Made by a program: the position numbers and the translations under genes
Shown here: positions 17,079 to 26,600 of the stretch, piece by piece
Numbering within the stretch: position 1 is the first letter of the stretch
Layout of the letters: each line of letters begins with the position of its first letter
Notes under the pieces: generated by a model
The model's database searches: none
What the model saw: only the letters and a program-made list of their open reading frames with translations
Told to the model about the DNA's origin: nothing
Assembly (NCBI GenBank): GCA_946411635.1
Contig: CAMKES010000004.1
Location: forward strand, 1 to 64,000
Origin: an uncultured Clostridia bacterium
GTDB taxonomy: Bacteria; Bacillota; Clostridia; Christensenellales; CAG-138
Length of the DNA: 64,000 nucleotides
Reading direction: 5' to 3'

Positions 17079-17464
17079 GGTTCCCTCCGATGCTTTGCGC
17101 AGATCGCGTCCCATTCGCAGTCGCCGCAGATGCCGCGGCGCAGACCCGCGTCGAGGATGCGCTCTTTGACCCGCGCCGCAAAGTCCGCATAGGGCAGCTC
17201 GTCGCCCTCGCAGAGACGGCAGGCTTCGAGGACCGCCGCGTCGTAGCGCGCGGTCTTGTCCGCGTCCGCGCACGTTCCCCCGGCATTGTTCGGGCAATGT
17301 TCGCAGACGGCGTCCGCCGAAAGCGTCAGCCGCACCGGTGTTTCCGGGCGCGCGGAAAGCGCGCGGATCACGCGGCCCATATGGTCGGTAAAGTCCGCGT
17401 CGTAGCCTTTTCCCTCATAGAATGGAAAGCACATGCCGTGGTGCGGCCGCAGGAATATGCACAT
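17075..17464 (-). CDS. DUF1284 family protein, Cys-rich, putative metal or Fe-S binding
   Basis: 129 aa beginning MCIFLRPHHGMCF, the signature start of the DUF1284 family. Six further Cys lie in CEHCPNN..C, CRLC and ICGDCEWDAIC, suggesting an iron-sulfur or zinc centre. The ATG at 17464 follows GGAGGGACTT and is preferred over the in-frame ATG 27 bp upstream. It is coupled to the P-loop kinase by a 4-bp overlap. The function of the family is not established. Confidence 0.8.
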   Translation of the reverse strand: MCIFLRPHHGMCFPFYEGKGYDADFTDHMGRVIRALSARPETPVRLTLSADAVCEHCPNNAGGTCADADKTARYDAAVLEACRLCEGDELPYADFAARVKERILDAGLRRGICGDCEWDAICAKHRREP

Positions 17465-17594
17465 AAGTCCCTCCGGTTGCCCGTTGATCAAAGACCCGAA
17501 GCCGTCCGGACGACCGTGACGGTCCGTTTCTCCGCAGGATCGGCGCAGCGCAGGTTTTTGTTCTGCATCGCCTGTCTTCTGCGGGCTCGGTTTT

Positions 17595-17648
17595 TTATTT
17601 CTTCGTCAGTTTTCCGACGCTGTAAATCGCAAGCGCGATCGAGAACAC
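17595..17648 (-). CDS. Possible 17-aa leader or micropeptide
   Basis: A GTG-initiated frame (MFSIALAIYSVGKLTKK if GTG is read as Met) follows GGGGAGGG by 8 bases and lies directly behind a good promoter. It has a short hydrophobic helix and a basic tail. It precedes DUF1284 by about 130 bp. It could be a small membrane peptide, a leader peptide or chance; there is no homology evidence. Confidence 0.3.
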   Translation of the reverse strand: MFSIALAIYSVGKLTKK

Positions 17649-17686
17649 AATAGTTGCCCTCCCCGTTATTGTTTGGTTTATATATT

Positions 17687-17715
17687 ATCATACCACGCGA
17701 ACGGCGGATTGTCAC
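17687..17715 (-). promoter_or_regulatory. Promoter of the DUF1284-kinase operon
   Basis: On the minus strand GTGACA (17715-17710), a 17-bp spacer and TATGAT (17692-17687). Confidence 0.6.
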
Positions 17716-17726
17716 GGTTTTTCGAT

Positions 17727-17751
17727 AAAAAAGAAGCCGGATCACGGCTTC
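17727..17751 (-). terminator. Terminator after the GNAT gene
   Basis: Stem GAAGCCG / CGGCTTC with a 5-base loop and a run of six U residues in the minus transcript. Confidence 0.85.
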
Positions 17752-17773
17752 AAAGGCGTATGCGCGCCTCCGC

Positions 17774-18226
17774 TCAAAACCGGCAGATCAGGTTCAGCGA
17801 ATCCGGCACGTCCTCGTCGACGTAGCCGGAATCGACGAATCCGTGCTTTTCGTACAGCCGGATCGCCGCCGTATCCGCCTTCTTCACGCAGACCTCCACG
17901 TGATCGTAATGCCCCTCGTTCCGGAGCGCATCCAGGATCCGCGAAAGCGCCGCGGAGCCGAAGCCGCGGCCCTGATACCGCGCGTCGATCATGAACTGCT
18001 GCAGATCGTAGCCCAGCGGCTCGTCGGTGAACTCCCGCACGAGCGCAAGCCCGACGACGGTCCCGTCGTCCTCGATGACGAAGACCCTGCCGCCGCAGTC
18101 CCGGTACACGGATTCGCGTGCGAGGATACCGCTCGCCGGCGCAAGAAATCCCTTCTGGTCCTCGCGCACGGAAAGCGCCTCGGCTTCCGCCCGGTTTTCT
18201 TCGGTCACGTTTGTCAGTCTGATCAT
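17774..18226 (-). CDS. GNAT-family N-acetyltransferase
   Basis: 150 aa with the acetyl-CoA-binding core YQGRGFGSAALSRIL (R/Q-x-x-G-x-G/A pattern) and the following VEVCVKKADTAAIRLYEKHGF segment typical of RimI-like acetyltransferases. It is monocistronic, with a promoter upstream (TATAAT at 18303-18298) and a terminator downstream. Its substrate (protein N-terminus, amine or drug) cannot be deduced. Confidence 0.88.
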   Translation of the reverse strand: MIRLTNVTEENRAEAEALSVREDQKGFLAPASGILARESVYRDCGGRVFVIEDDGTVVGLALVREFTDEPLGYDLQQFMIDARYQGRGFGSAALSRILDALRNEGHYDHVEVCVKKADTAAIRLYEKHGFVDSGYVDEDVPDSLNLICRF

Positions 18227-18297
18227 CGTTCCGTAAAGATCCTTTCATTCGCGCGAGGGATTCGCGCATCTGCCGCCGAAGCGGTTCCCTGAAACCG

Positions 18298-18327
18298 ATT
18301 ATAGCACAGACGCCGCCGATTTGTCAC
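18298..18327 (-). promoter_or_regulatory. Promoter of the GNAT gene
   Basis: On the minus strand GTGACA (18327-18322), an 18-bp spacer and TATAAT (18303-18298). Confidence 0.55.
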
Positions 18328-18434
18328 GGTCCGCCGCCGTTTCGATCCGAAAAAACGCCCCGAACGCGGATCAACCGAAAAATTGTAACAAAAAAGTGCG
18401 GATTTAGACGCATTTTCCTGCTACAATACCGCAT

Positions 18435-19892
18435 ATGAAAACAACCATGAAAACGATACTTCTGTTCCTGTGCGCGGCGCTGCTGTTCGCCGGATGCACG
18501 GGAGAACAACCGAAAACGACGGACCCGATCGCGACGGCGGCGGCCGATTCGGAGGCGCCGGAGGACGTCGTGATCCAAGTCGTGCCGACGGAGGACGCGG
18601 ATCTTCCGCTTTCGCCCGACGCGTACGTCGGCCTCTATACCGACGAAGGCGGCGATCTCGTCACGATCGAAAAGACCGCGGACGGATACGCGATGTCGGT
18701 CGTGCTGTGCGAGCGGATCGGACTGGACGAGGGAACGGTCTCCGCATCCGGGGACGGCGTCGTCTTCCGTTCCGTCGACCCCGACGGGAACCCGATCACG
18801 CTCCTGTTCTTCCGGAACGGCGACGGCTGCGCGCTTCGCGCGGAGGAGAGCGCCTGGGCGCCGCTGCCCGCCGGAACGGTCGTCACTGGGTTTGAACGGA
18901 CCGAAGCCCTGCCTTCGCCCTCCGGCGAAAACGGCGAGCAGGCCGGCGCGGACGATCAAAAGCGCGAGTCGAAGGGACATTATACGTTTCAGCCGAAGAT
19001 CTGCTCCGTCTTTATGGAAGAGGTTTTCGGCAAGGATATGTGCGACGCGTGGTACAACCTCGTCGACGCGGTCCTGGCGGGCGAGGACACCTTTGCGTGC
19101 AAGGACCAGTACACCTACGACTGGATGATGGGGCAGTTCCCCGAGCATTGCCTGCCGATCCTGAAGGAACTCATCGACTATGCCTGGGACCGGGAGAACT
19201 CCGTGGTCGACGGCGTGGCGACCTTCACGTATCTCGTTCCGCCCGAGGAAGCCAAAGCGCGGATCGAGGAATTCGGCGAACAGATCGAAGGAATGCTGAA
19301 CGAGGTCTTCGAGGACGGCGATTCGGACTTCGAAAAGTGCCTTGCGCTCTATATTTATTTTTCCGATCACTACACGTACGACTGGGATACGTATGAGAAA
19401 ATGGACGACGAGTACGTGGACTATACCTCGTGCGCCCGCTTCTTCCGGACCGGGATCGGCATCTGCCACGAGATCTCGAGCGCGTATTCCTACCTGCTGC
19501 TGCAGGCGGGCGTGCAGGCGACGACCATGAGCGGCAACCGGAGCTACGATCACGCCGGGCATCAGTGGAGCTATGTCCGCATCAACGGGAAGGAATACCA
19601 TATCGATCCGACCTACGTGCTCGGCACCGGCGGCGCGCTGCGCTATTTCCTGATGACCGACGAAAAGCGCGAGGAGGAAGATTCCTACGAACAGGCGACG
19701 TTCTTCGCCGTTTCGCACTACGCGCAGGACCATCCGCATCCGGACTACGCCGCGGACGACGACACGTTCCGCCCGCTGTGGGATCACGAGTTCGAAGCAC
19801 TGGACCGCACGACGCACACCGTCGTCTGCCCGGGGGAGGAGAACGAGAACGGCGAGTGGACGAACTTCCGGTTCGACTATTCCGGGTATTGA
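18435..19892 (+). CDS. Lipoprotein with transglutaminase-like cysteine protease domain
   Basis: 485 aa. A signal peptide ends in lipobox LLFAGC, so the protein is probably anchored outside the membrane. The N-terminal third is an acidic, poorly recognisable beta-rich region (about 45-150). The C-terminal transglutaminase-like domain (about 290-420) keeps the triad: Cys in GIGICHEISS (about residue 344), His in GHQWSYV and Asp in YHIDPTYVLG. Such domains act as peptidases or peptidoglycan/peptide-crosslinking enzymes. A TACAAT element ends only 7 bases before the ATG and no Shine-Dalgarno is visible, so the transcript may be leaderless; an alternative ATG lies at 18447. Confidence 0.85.
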   Translation: MKTTMKTILLFLCAALLFAGCTGEQPKTTDPIATAAADSEAPEDVVIQVVPTEDADLPLSPDAYVGLYTDEGGDLVTIEKTADGYAMSVVLCERIGLDEGTVSASGDGVVFRSVDPDGNPITLLFFRNGDGCALRAEESAWAPLPAGTVVTGFERTEALPSPSGENGEQAGADDQKRESKGHYTFQPKICSVFMEEVFGKDMCDAWYNLVDAVLAGEDTFACKDQYTYDWMMGQFPEHCLPILKELIDYAWDRENSVVDGVATFTYLVPPEEAKARIEEFGEQIEGMLNEVFEDGDSDFEKCLALYIYFSDHYTYDWDTYEKMDDEYVDYTSCARFFRTGIGICHEISSAYSYLLLQAGVQATTMSGNRSYDHAGHQWSYVRINGKEYHIDPTYVLGTGGALRYFLMTDEKREEEDSYEQATFFAVSHYAQDHPHPDYAADDDTFRPLWDHEFEALDRTTHTVVCPGEENENGEWTNFRFDYSGY

Positions 19893-19910
19893 TCAACGCC
19901 CGCCAAAACG

Positions 19911-19948
19911 CAAAAAAACAAAGCCCGAAGCATGCGCTTCGGGCTTTG
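19911..19948. terminator. Terminator between convergent lipoprotein and serine hydrolase genes
   Basis: Perfect 13-bp stem CAAAGCCCGAAGC / GCTTCGGGCTTTG with an ATGC loop. The minus transcript has a run of seven U residues; the plus-strand T-run is short. Confidence 0.82.
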
Positions 19949-20004
19949 ATTCGTCCGGCGTGACGTTACGGTTCCCCGTACAGCCCGCAGCAGGAACGTC
20001 CCGC

Positions 20005-21390
20005 TTACAGCTTTTTGCAGGTGATATCGTCCATTACGAGACAGCCTTCGCCGAATTTCACGTTCAGGAAGCCGCCTTTTCTGCCGAATTCGTTTTCGCC
20101 GAGCGGATAGAGACGGAACGAAAACTCTCCCTGCTCGTCGTAGTCATCGTCGTCGATGATCGCTTTCGCCCACAGGTCTCCGTCCTTTTCATATACCTCG
20201 TCGATCACGAACCCCTCGTCTTCCGGATGCTCGTATTTGCCGCAGAAGCTCTCCCATTTCGACTTGTCGGGGTCCTTGATCATCAGATCCTCGATGCAGA
20301 CGACGGGCTCGGGCTCCTCATCTCTTACGACCGCTTCCATGCCCTTCCAGAAGCTCTCGAACACTCTGGCGTCTTCAACGTCGCGGCAGCTCATCAGGAC
20401 GAACACTTTGTCCGCGTCAACGAAACGCTCGAACCACGTTTCGAGCCCGGGCATGCCGCCCGAGTGGCAAACGATAAGCCCTGATTCCGGTTCGGCTTTG
20501 AACCGCCATCCGAAGCCGTAGCCGTCGCAGTCCTCGTCTGCTCCGGCAACGTCGCCGTTGTTGAGCGGCATCGGGGCGTACATGACGTTCTGCTCCTCGC
20601 GTGTCAGCACCGTTTCTTCGCGCAGCGCTCTGTCCCAGGCGAGCATGTCGAATACGGTGGTGTACAGATAGTCGCAGCCGTTCATGCCGTCCGAACCGAC
20701 CACGTAACGCCTCGTATGCTCCGAGAGATCCGAGGGAATGAAGTTCCCGTCCTCCAAAACCATATTCCGGGTAAAGCGGTCATTGGGTCTGCCGTCCCGG
20801 CGGGTATGGTAGATCCCGGAATCCTTCATGCCGGCGGGCTCGAACACGTTTTTCTTCATAAAGTCCTCGAACGGCATGCCGGAGACCTTTTCCACCGCGT
20901 TGGCAAGCAGCATGTAGCCGACGTCGGAATACTCGTACGCTTCGCCCGGCGCGCAGGCAGCGTCCTCGCCGGTCTTCCGGATCAGGTCGATGATCTCGCA
21001 ATTTTCCGGGATCCTGTTTTCTTCGTCAAGCACCGGACCGACCAGTTCTTCCACGTCAAAATCGGGCATACCGCTCGTGTGCGTCAGAAGATGCCGGATC
21101 GTAACGCCCTCGTACGGGTAGTCCGGGAAATACTTCGTGTATGCGTCGTCGAGCCCCAGCTTGCCTTCGCGAACCAGCAGCATGACCGCCGTTGCCGTGA
21201 ACATCTTGGTGACGGACGCCATCTCAAAGATGCTGTCCTCCCGCATGGGCAGGGTGTTTTCCGCATCGACCCGGCCGAATGCGCCTTTGCTGATAATCTC
21301 GCCCTTTTCCGCATACAGCCACGCGCCGTTGAAGCCGCCCTTTTCGTATGCCGCGCGGGCAAGGTTTTCCATTGTTGTTTTCTGATCCAT
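20005..21390 (-). CDS. Serine hydrolase of the class C beta-lactamase / penicillin-binding fold
   Basis: 461 aa. The beta-lactamase domain (about 10-340) carries the nucleophile motif SVTK near residue 60 and a Tyr motif YSDVGYML (YxN-like, Asn replaced by Val). An acidic C-terminal extension of about 100 residues follows. There is no signal peptide, so it is probably cytoplasmic, as for many DD-peptidase-like esterases of unknown role. The start follows AAGGAGAAAAACAGT. It lies 33 bp after the GNAT-serine hydrolase fusion gene and shares domain type with it, so the two are a co-transcribed paralogous pair. Confidence 0.87.
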   Translation of the reverse strand: MDQKTTMENLARAAYEKGGFNGAWLYAEKGEIISKGAFGRVDAENTLPMREDSIFEMASVTKMFTATAVMLLVREGKLGLDDAYTKYFPDYPYEGVTIRHLLTHTSGMPDFDVEELVGPVLDEENRIPENCEIIDLIRKTGEDAACAPGEAYEYSDVGYMLLANAVEKVSGMPFEDFMKKNVFEPAGMKDSGIYHTRRDGRPNDRFTRNMVLEDGNFIPSDLSEHTRRYVVGSDGMNGCDYLYTTVFDMLAWDRALREETVLTREEQNVMYAPMPLNNGDVAGADEDCDGYGFGWRFKAEPESGLIVCHSGGMPGLETWFERFVDADKVFVLMSCRDVEDARVFESFWKGMEAVVRDEEPEPVVCIEDLMIKDPDKSKWESFCGKYEHPEDEGFVIDEVYEKDGDLWAKAIIDDDDYDEQGEFSFRLYPLGENEFGRKGGFLNVKFGEGCLVMDDITCKKL

Positions 21391-21423
21391 ACTGTTTTTC
21401 TCCTTTATAATCTTTGATTTTGA

Positions 21424-23115
21424 TTACAGCAGATGTTTCTTGACGATATCGAAGATCGTCTGATACTGATTGAATTCCGCTTCGTCGTTCGCTTCGTTAT
21501 CTGCGGCTTCGGCGGACTCGTCCCGGTCCTCATCTTCCTCGCCGTCCGAATTGCAGCAGGTCAGCATGAGGAAATACGTCCGCTTGCCCGCGGGATGCAG
21601 CACATAGTTCAGGCAGCAGTAGGAATTGGTCTCGCCGCCGTGGCAGACAAGATCGTACTTCTCCGAATTCTCCCAGCCGCAGCCGTAGCCGTCGACGAAA
21701 TCCAGAATGCCGTCCATCGACGCGCGGTTTACGAGCCGTCCGTTGAAGAACGCACGGTCGAATTTCAAAAGATCGACGGCGTTTTCATGGACGTCGCCCG
21801 CGCCGCGCGCGATCTTGTATTCCATCATAAAGCCTTCCTCGCTCTCCGGCATGCTCGTAACGTCGCCGAACGTCGTCGCGGAGGACCGTTCCATGCCGAG
21901 CGGGCGGAAGATCCGCTCCTCCGCGTTCTCCTTGTAGGACTTTCCGGTGAGTTGTTCGACGATCATGGCAAGCAGCACGTAGTTCGTGTTGCAGTACTCC
22001 ATCTTCGAGCCCGGCTCGAACGTGAGATCGCACGCTTTCAGCCGCCCGAGGAAGATCTCGTCGGTGATCTCGCCGCGATCCAGCGCTTCGACCGTTTCTT
22101 CGTCTCCGAAAAAGACCTCGGCGTCGTTGGCAAAATCGACAATGCCCGAGCGCATGTGCAGAAGGTCGAAGACTGTCATTTCGCCCGCTTTCACATAGTC
22201 CGGGAAGAACTTTGTGACCTTGTCGGTTAGCGCCAGCCTGCCCTCCTCGATCAGCTTGAAGATCAGCACCGCGGTGTGCATCTTGGTGATCGAGCCGATC
22301 TCGAACGTCGAAAGCGGCGTGACCGTCCCGCCGTTCCGGTCCTTCGACCGCGCGCCGCAGGCAAAGATCACGTCCTCGTCCGTCGCGATCAGGATGCACG
22401 CGCGGATCTCCTGCTCCCGCACGGTTTCAACGAGCTCCCCGACACACGCCGCATAGTCCGGCTTTTCGGAAAACCACATATTTTCATCGGCATAGCCGAG
22501 CGCTGCCGCGCTGTTTTGCGCGATCAGTTCTTTGGTTACGTTTTCACAGATTGTATGTTTCATAAGCTTCTCCTTGATTTCTTTTTCGATTTTGTCGGTC
22601 AGAGGCAGCACCGCCACGTCCTCGGCGTCCTCCTCGTCGTCGCTGTCCTTCTCCCCGGTCGGAATAAAGCCGAACGAGGTGTACAGATGCTTTGCGGCCT
22701 CGTTTTCGGGTTCGTAGGTCGTAGAAAACCGCTCGGACGGTCCGTCCGGAAACGTCAGCACCCAATCCAGCAGCAGATGCAACGCGTCCCTGCCGTAGCC
22801 GCGCCCCTGATACTGCCGCCCGATCATAAACCGCCACAACAGATAGCATTTGTTCACGGACTCCGGGCTTCCCTCTTCCTCAATGTCATGTCCGATCATC
22901 GCAAAGCCGACCGGCGTGTCGCCGTCGCAGATGCCGAAGCACCGCACGAACTGACCGTTTGTAACGCGCGCGTACGCTTCCGCCATGCTGAAGCGGTTCG
23001 ACGCCACGAACGGTTTCTGTTCCTCACCCACCTCGAGATCGTACAAGGTGAGAAAGTTATCCGCATTGATCTTTTCAAGGTGCAGATCCTTGTTTTTTAA
23101 CGCATATCCTTTCAC
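21424..23115 (-). CDS. GNAT acetyltransferase fused to a beta-lactamase-fold serine hydrolase
   Basis: 563 aa from a GTG start with AAGGAGAAAGAAC upstream. Residues about 1-170 form a GNAT domain (YQGRGYGRDALHLLL acetyl-CoA loop). After a charged linker (DKIEKEIKEKL) residues about 185-520 form a beta-lactamase-type domain with SITK near residue 274 and YCNTNYVLL. The tail is very acidic (DGEEDEDRDESAEAAD). At the junction AAGGAGAAGCTT precedes an in-frame ATG (22563), so the hydrolase may also be made alone. Either this is a true bifunctional protein or an operon in which the stop codon between two genes was lost. A long leader with two terminator-like hairpins precedes it. Confidence 0.8.
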   Translation of the reverse strand: MKGYALKNKDLHLEKINADNFLTLYDLEVGEEQKPFVASNRFSMAEAYARVTNGQFVRCFGICDGDTPVGFAMIGHDIEEEGSPESVNKCYLLWRFMIGRQYQGRGYGRDALHLLLDWVLTFPDGPSERFSTTYEPENEAAKHLYTSFGFIPTGEKDSDDEEDAEDVAVLPLTDKIEKEIKEKLMKHTICENVTKELIAQNSAAALGYADENMWFSEKPDYAACVGELVETVREQEIRACILIATDEDVIFACGARSKDRNGGTVTPLSTFEIGSITKMHTAVLIFKLIEEGRLALTDKVTKFFPDYVKAGEMTVFDLLHMRSGIVDFANDAEVFFGDEETVEALDRGEITDEIFLGRLKACDLTFEPGSKMEYCNTNYVLLAMIVEQLTGKSYKENAEERIFRPLGMERSSATTFGDVTSMPESEEGFMMEYKIARGAGDVHENAVDLLKFDRAFFNGRLVNRASMDGILDFVDGYGCGWENSEKYDLVCHGGETNSYCCLNYVLHPAGKRTYFLMLTCCNSDGEEDEDRDESAEAADNEANDEAEFNQYQTIFDIVKKHLL

Positions 23116-23138
23116 GTTCTTTCTCCTTATCGAAACCG

Positions 23139-23172
23139 AAAAAGCGGACCGGGCAAAGCGCTGCCGGTCCGC
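23139..23172 (-). terminator. Leader-proximal terminator just before the fusion gene
   Basis: Minus-strand stem GCGGACCGG / CCGGTCCGC followed by five U residues, ending about 15 nt before the ribosome site of the gene at 23115. Its position implies conditional termination. Confidence 0.7.
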
Positions 23173-23184
23173 GTCGATCGTATG

Positions 23185-23231
23185 AAAAAGCGGAATGCTC
23201 CTGCACAGAATCAGACGACGGCGTATTCCGC
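23185..23231 (-). terminator. Leader-distal terminator-like hairpin
   Basis: Stem GCGGAAT(NC) / (GC)ATTCCGC with a loop of about 24 nt and a following UUUUU. It is weaker than the proximal one and may compete with other pairings. Confidence 0.45.
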
Positions 23232-23529
23232 TTCCGTTGTTCGGAAGCAGAAACGTCCTTCGGGTCCGGCGATGCGCTTTGTCGCAAAATGCTCTGTGTG
23301 CGGCCTTGTTTCGGGTAAGGAAACCATACGCATCGATCACAAAACACGCCATGCGGGCGCTTCGTTCTCACGGTTCGGTTTCCTTTGTGTGAAATTCCGG
23401 CTGCACGCCGTCAATGCCGTTCGGCTTGACGCACAGATCACTATGCGGTAAAGATCATCGGTCGGCCTCCCTTTCTGATTTCCGCGCGCCCGTTCGGAAC
23501 GCGCCGCAGGCTCATTCGCCCTGCCCCGT

Positions 23530-23558
23530 ATTATAACCGATGCCGTTCGATTTTGCAA
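23530..23558 (-). promoter_or_regulatory. Promoter of the GNAT-hydrolase fusion operon
   Basis: On the minus strand TTGCAA (23558-23553), a 17-bp spacer and TATAAT (23535-23530). Confidence 0.65.
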
Positions 23559-23623
23559 GAGCGAACGCGGAAGCGCTTTCACAGCGTCGGGCATGATCGG
23601 AAAAGAGGGATCCCGGTTTCCGC

Positions 23624-23655
23624 AAAAAACGCTCCCGGCGGCGTCGCCGGGAGCG
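23624..23655 (-). terminator. Terminator after the NRPS operon
   Basis: Perfect 11-bp stem CGCTCCCGGCG / CGCCGGGAGCG with a short loop and six U residues in the minus transcript, 17 bp after the NRPS stop. Confidence 0.88.
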
Positions 23656-23671
23656 GATTTCGATCGGGCGG

Positions 23672-26600
23672 TTATTCCGTCTCCGTAAAGAAGCCGAAGG
23701 AATCGAGCGACCAGATCGCGCGTTCGAGATAGCTGTCGTCGATGATCGGCCACTTGAAGCCGAGCCGGAAGAGCGCGTTGACCGAGAAGCGGTGGTCGGC
23801 CTCGACCAGGGCAAGGTCGTCGCCCTCCTTGTTGGAATAGGCGACCAGCGAGAGCACGGTCCGGCTTTCCTCCTCGTGCTTCGTGGCCTCGCTGAGCGTG
23901 TTCCTGAATTCCGCCTCCGAAACGGCCTTCACGTCGAAGCCGTGCTGCCGCACGACCGCCATCAGGTCCGCCATCGTGACCGAATGGTTGTTGTTCACGT
24001 GGAAGATGCTGAAGCGGCCGTCGACGCCCGCGAGCGTCAGAACGGCGTTCGCGACGGAATCGATGGGCGAGAACTCCGCGGGCTGCTCGAGGATCGTGAC
24101 CGGGACCTGTTTGAGCTGGATATACGCCCAGAGCGAGCGCATGAAGGCGTTCGTCTCGAAGTTGATCTGGAACTCGCCGTCCGTATGCCGGCCCATCAGG
24201 TTGCCGACGCGCAGGATCACCGCGTCGAGTCCGCGGTTCACGCGCGCGTTGAGGATCGCGCGCTCGGCGAGGAACTTGGTGCGGACGTAATCGTTGTCGA
24301 CGTTCTGTCCGAAGTAGAGCATGTCCTCCCGAAGCTTCCGAAGGTTCTTCGTGCCGATCTCGCCGCCGACGCTGATCGTGGAGATCTGCACGAGACGCTT
24401 TTTGCTGCGCACGCAGAAATCGATCAGGTTCTCGACGCCGTGCACGTTGATCCGGTCGAGGATATCGTCCTTTGCGAAGTGCTTGACGCAGGCGGCGCAG
24501 TTGATGACGACGCCGGCGTCCGACGATTCGAGCGCGCTGAGGCTCTCCGGCACGGTGATATCGCCGTCCACGCAGAAGATGCGCTTGCCGAACAGCTCCG
24601 GCATCATCTCGCCGAAATAGTACATCAGCATCGTCTTCATGCGCTTTTCCGCCGTTTCGTAGCGGCCGCGGCGGATGAGACAGGTGATCTTTCCGTCCGT
24701 GTTTTTGAGGTACGCGTACAGCACGTGGATGCCGAGGAAGCCCGTCGCGCCGGTGAGGATGACGTTTCCGAGCGGACGCGCGGAGATTTCGTCCACGTGA
24801 TCCATGGCGTTGACCCGGATCAGTTCGTTGATCGCGGTATAGTCAAAGTCCGCCGCCGCTCTGGATTTCTCGTCCTTTCCCTGACCGACGATCACACGGG
24901 CAAGCTCGCGCGCGGACGGGTTTGCAAACACGTCCTTATAGACGATCGGATAGCCCTTGTTCATGGCGAACATGACGATCTCCGCCACGCTGATCGAGCT
25001 GCCGCCGATGTCGAAGAAGCTGTCCGTCGCGCTGACGCGCTCGAGACCGAGGATCGACGCATATTTCTCGCAGATCTCGCGTTCGAGCGGCGTCGCCGGC
25101 TCCACGAAGTCGCCGGTCTCCTCACGCCGCTTCGGCGTCGGCAGCGCGCGCTTGTTGACCTTCTGGTTCTGGTTCAACGGGATCGCGTCGAGCTGCATGA
25201 ACGCCGCCGGGATCATGTACGAGGGCTTTTTGCCGCGGATAAAATCGCTGAGACTGCCGAAATCCACCGCCGCGTCCGAAACGACGTAGGCGGCGATGAA
25301 TTTGCCGCCGAAGGCCTCGTCCTCGAACGCCTGCACGGTGACGTCGCGAATGCCGGGATAGTCGCGGATAACGCCCTCGACCTCGGCAAGCTCGATGCGG
25401 AAGCCGCGGATCTTGACCTGCCCGTCGTTGCGGCCGATGAAGTCGATCCGGCCGTCCGCAAGCCGCCGCACGACGTCGCCGGTGCGGAACACGCGGTCAA
25501 AGCCCGCCTCGGAGCAGAACGGATTCTCCGTAAACACCGATGCGGTCCGCCCCGGAAGATTCAGATATCCGCGCCCGACGCCGCGGCCCGCGATCCAGAG
25601 CTCACCCATCGCGCCGACCGGCAGCTCGTGACCGAAGCTGTCCGTGACGTAGAGCTTGTAGTTCGAAAGCGGCGAGCCGATCGGGATGCGGTCGTAGAGC
25701 CGGTCGACCGGCTGCGTCGTGGAAAAGATCGTGCACTCGGTCGGTCCGTAGCCGTTGGTGAGCGTATAGCCCTCCGGCGGCTGCAGCGGCACGAGCTTTT
25801 CGCCGCCGACGGACAGATGCCGAAGCGACGCGTCTTGGATCTGCGAGGCGAACAGACGGCCCATCTGCGTCGTCATAAAGACGTGCGTCACGCCGTTCTT
25901 TTTATAGTATTCGTTCAGCAGCGGCAGATCGATCCGGAGGTCCTCCGGCACGATGCACACCGCCGCGCCGGTCGTGAGCGCGGGATACATGTCCATCATG
26001 TTTGCGTCGAAGCCGAAGCTCGCGTACGCGGCGACGACCGATTCGGGCGTCAATGCATAGTAAGTCCGATGCCAGTCGCAGAAGTTGACGAGGTTTCTGT
26101 GCGTCAGCATCACGCCCTTCGGCTTGCCCGTGGTGCCGGAGGTATAGAGCAGGATGAACAGGTTGTCGGGGCGCAGACCGGATTCGACCGCGCCGCTTTC
26201 CGGAAGAGACGCGAGATCCTTCAGGAACAGTACGGGACCCTTGTAATCCGGCAGCAGACCGACGAGCGTTTCGTCGGTGATCAGCAGCTTCGCGTTCGCG
26301 TCGCCGATCATGTACTGCAGGCGTTCGGTCGGATAGCCCGGGTCGAGCGGCTGATACGCCGCGCCGGCCTTCAGCGCGCCGAGCGCGGTCACCGCCATGT
26401 ATTCGCTGCGCGGGATCAGGATGGACACGACGTCCTCCGGTCCGATCCCGAGACGCTTTGCATACGCCGCGATCCGGTCGGACAGATCGTCGACCGTGCG
26501 GTAGTTCATGCGGACGTCGCCGCAGATCAGCGCAGTGCGGTCCGGATACCGCGCGGCGATCCGCCGGAACAGGGTCGCGATATCGGTATCCTCGATCTCC

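Larger units (their letters stand above)
23116..23523 (-). promoter_or_regulatory. Long 5' leader with tandem terminator hairpins (putative attenuator)
   Basis: The leader runs about 400 nt from the promoter to the GTG at 23115. It contains a GGGAGG-preceded five-codon frame (ATG ATC TTT ACC GCA TAG near 23456), a CTTCCG/CGGAAG hairpin and two U-tailed hairpins listed separately. No T-box or known riboswitch core is recognisable. The layout resembles ribosome- or ligand-mediated attenuation of resistance genes, which is an inference. Confidence 0.5.

Noticed and set aside
17488..17745. Minus-strand 85-codon frame
   Set aside because: It spans the promoter of the DUF1284 operon, has no ribosome site and shows no protein-like features.
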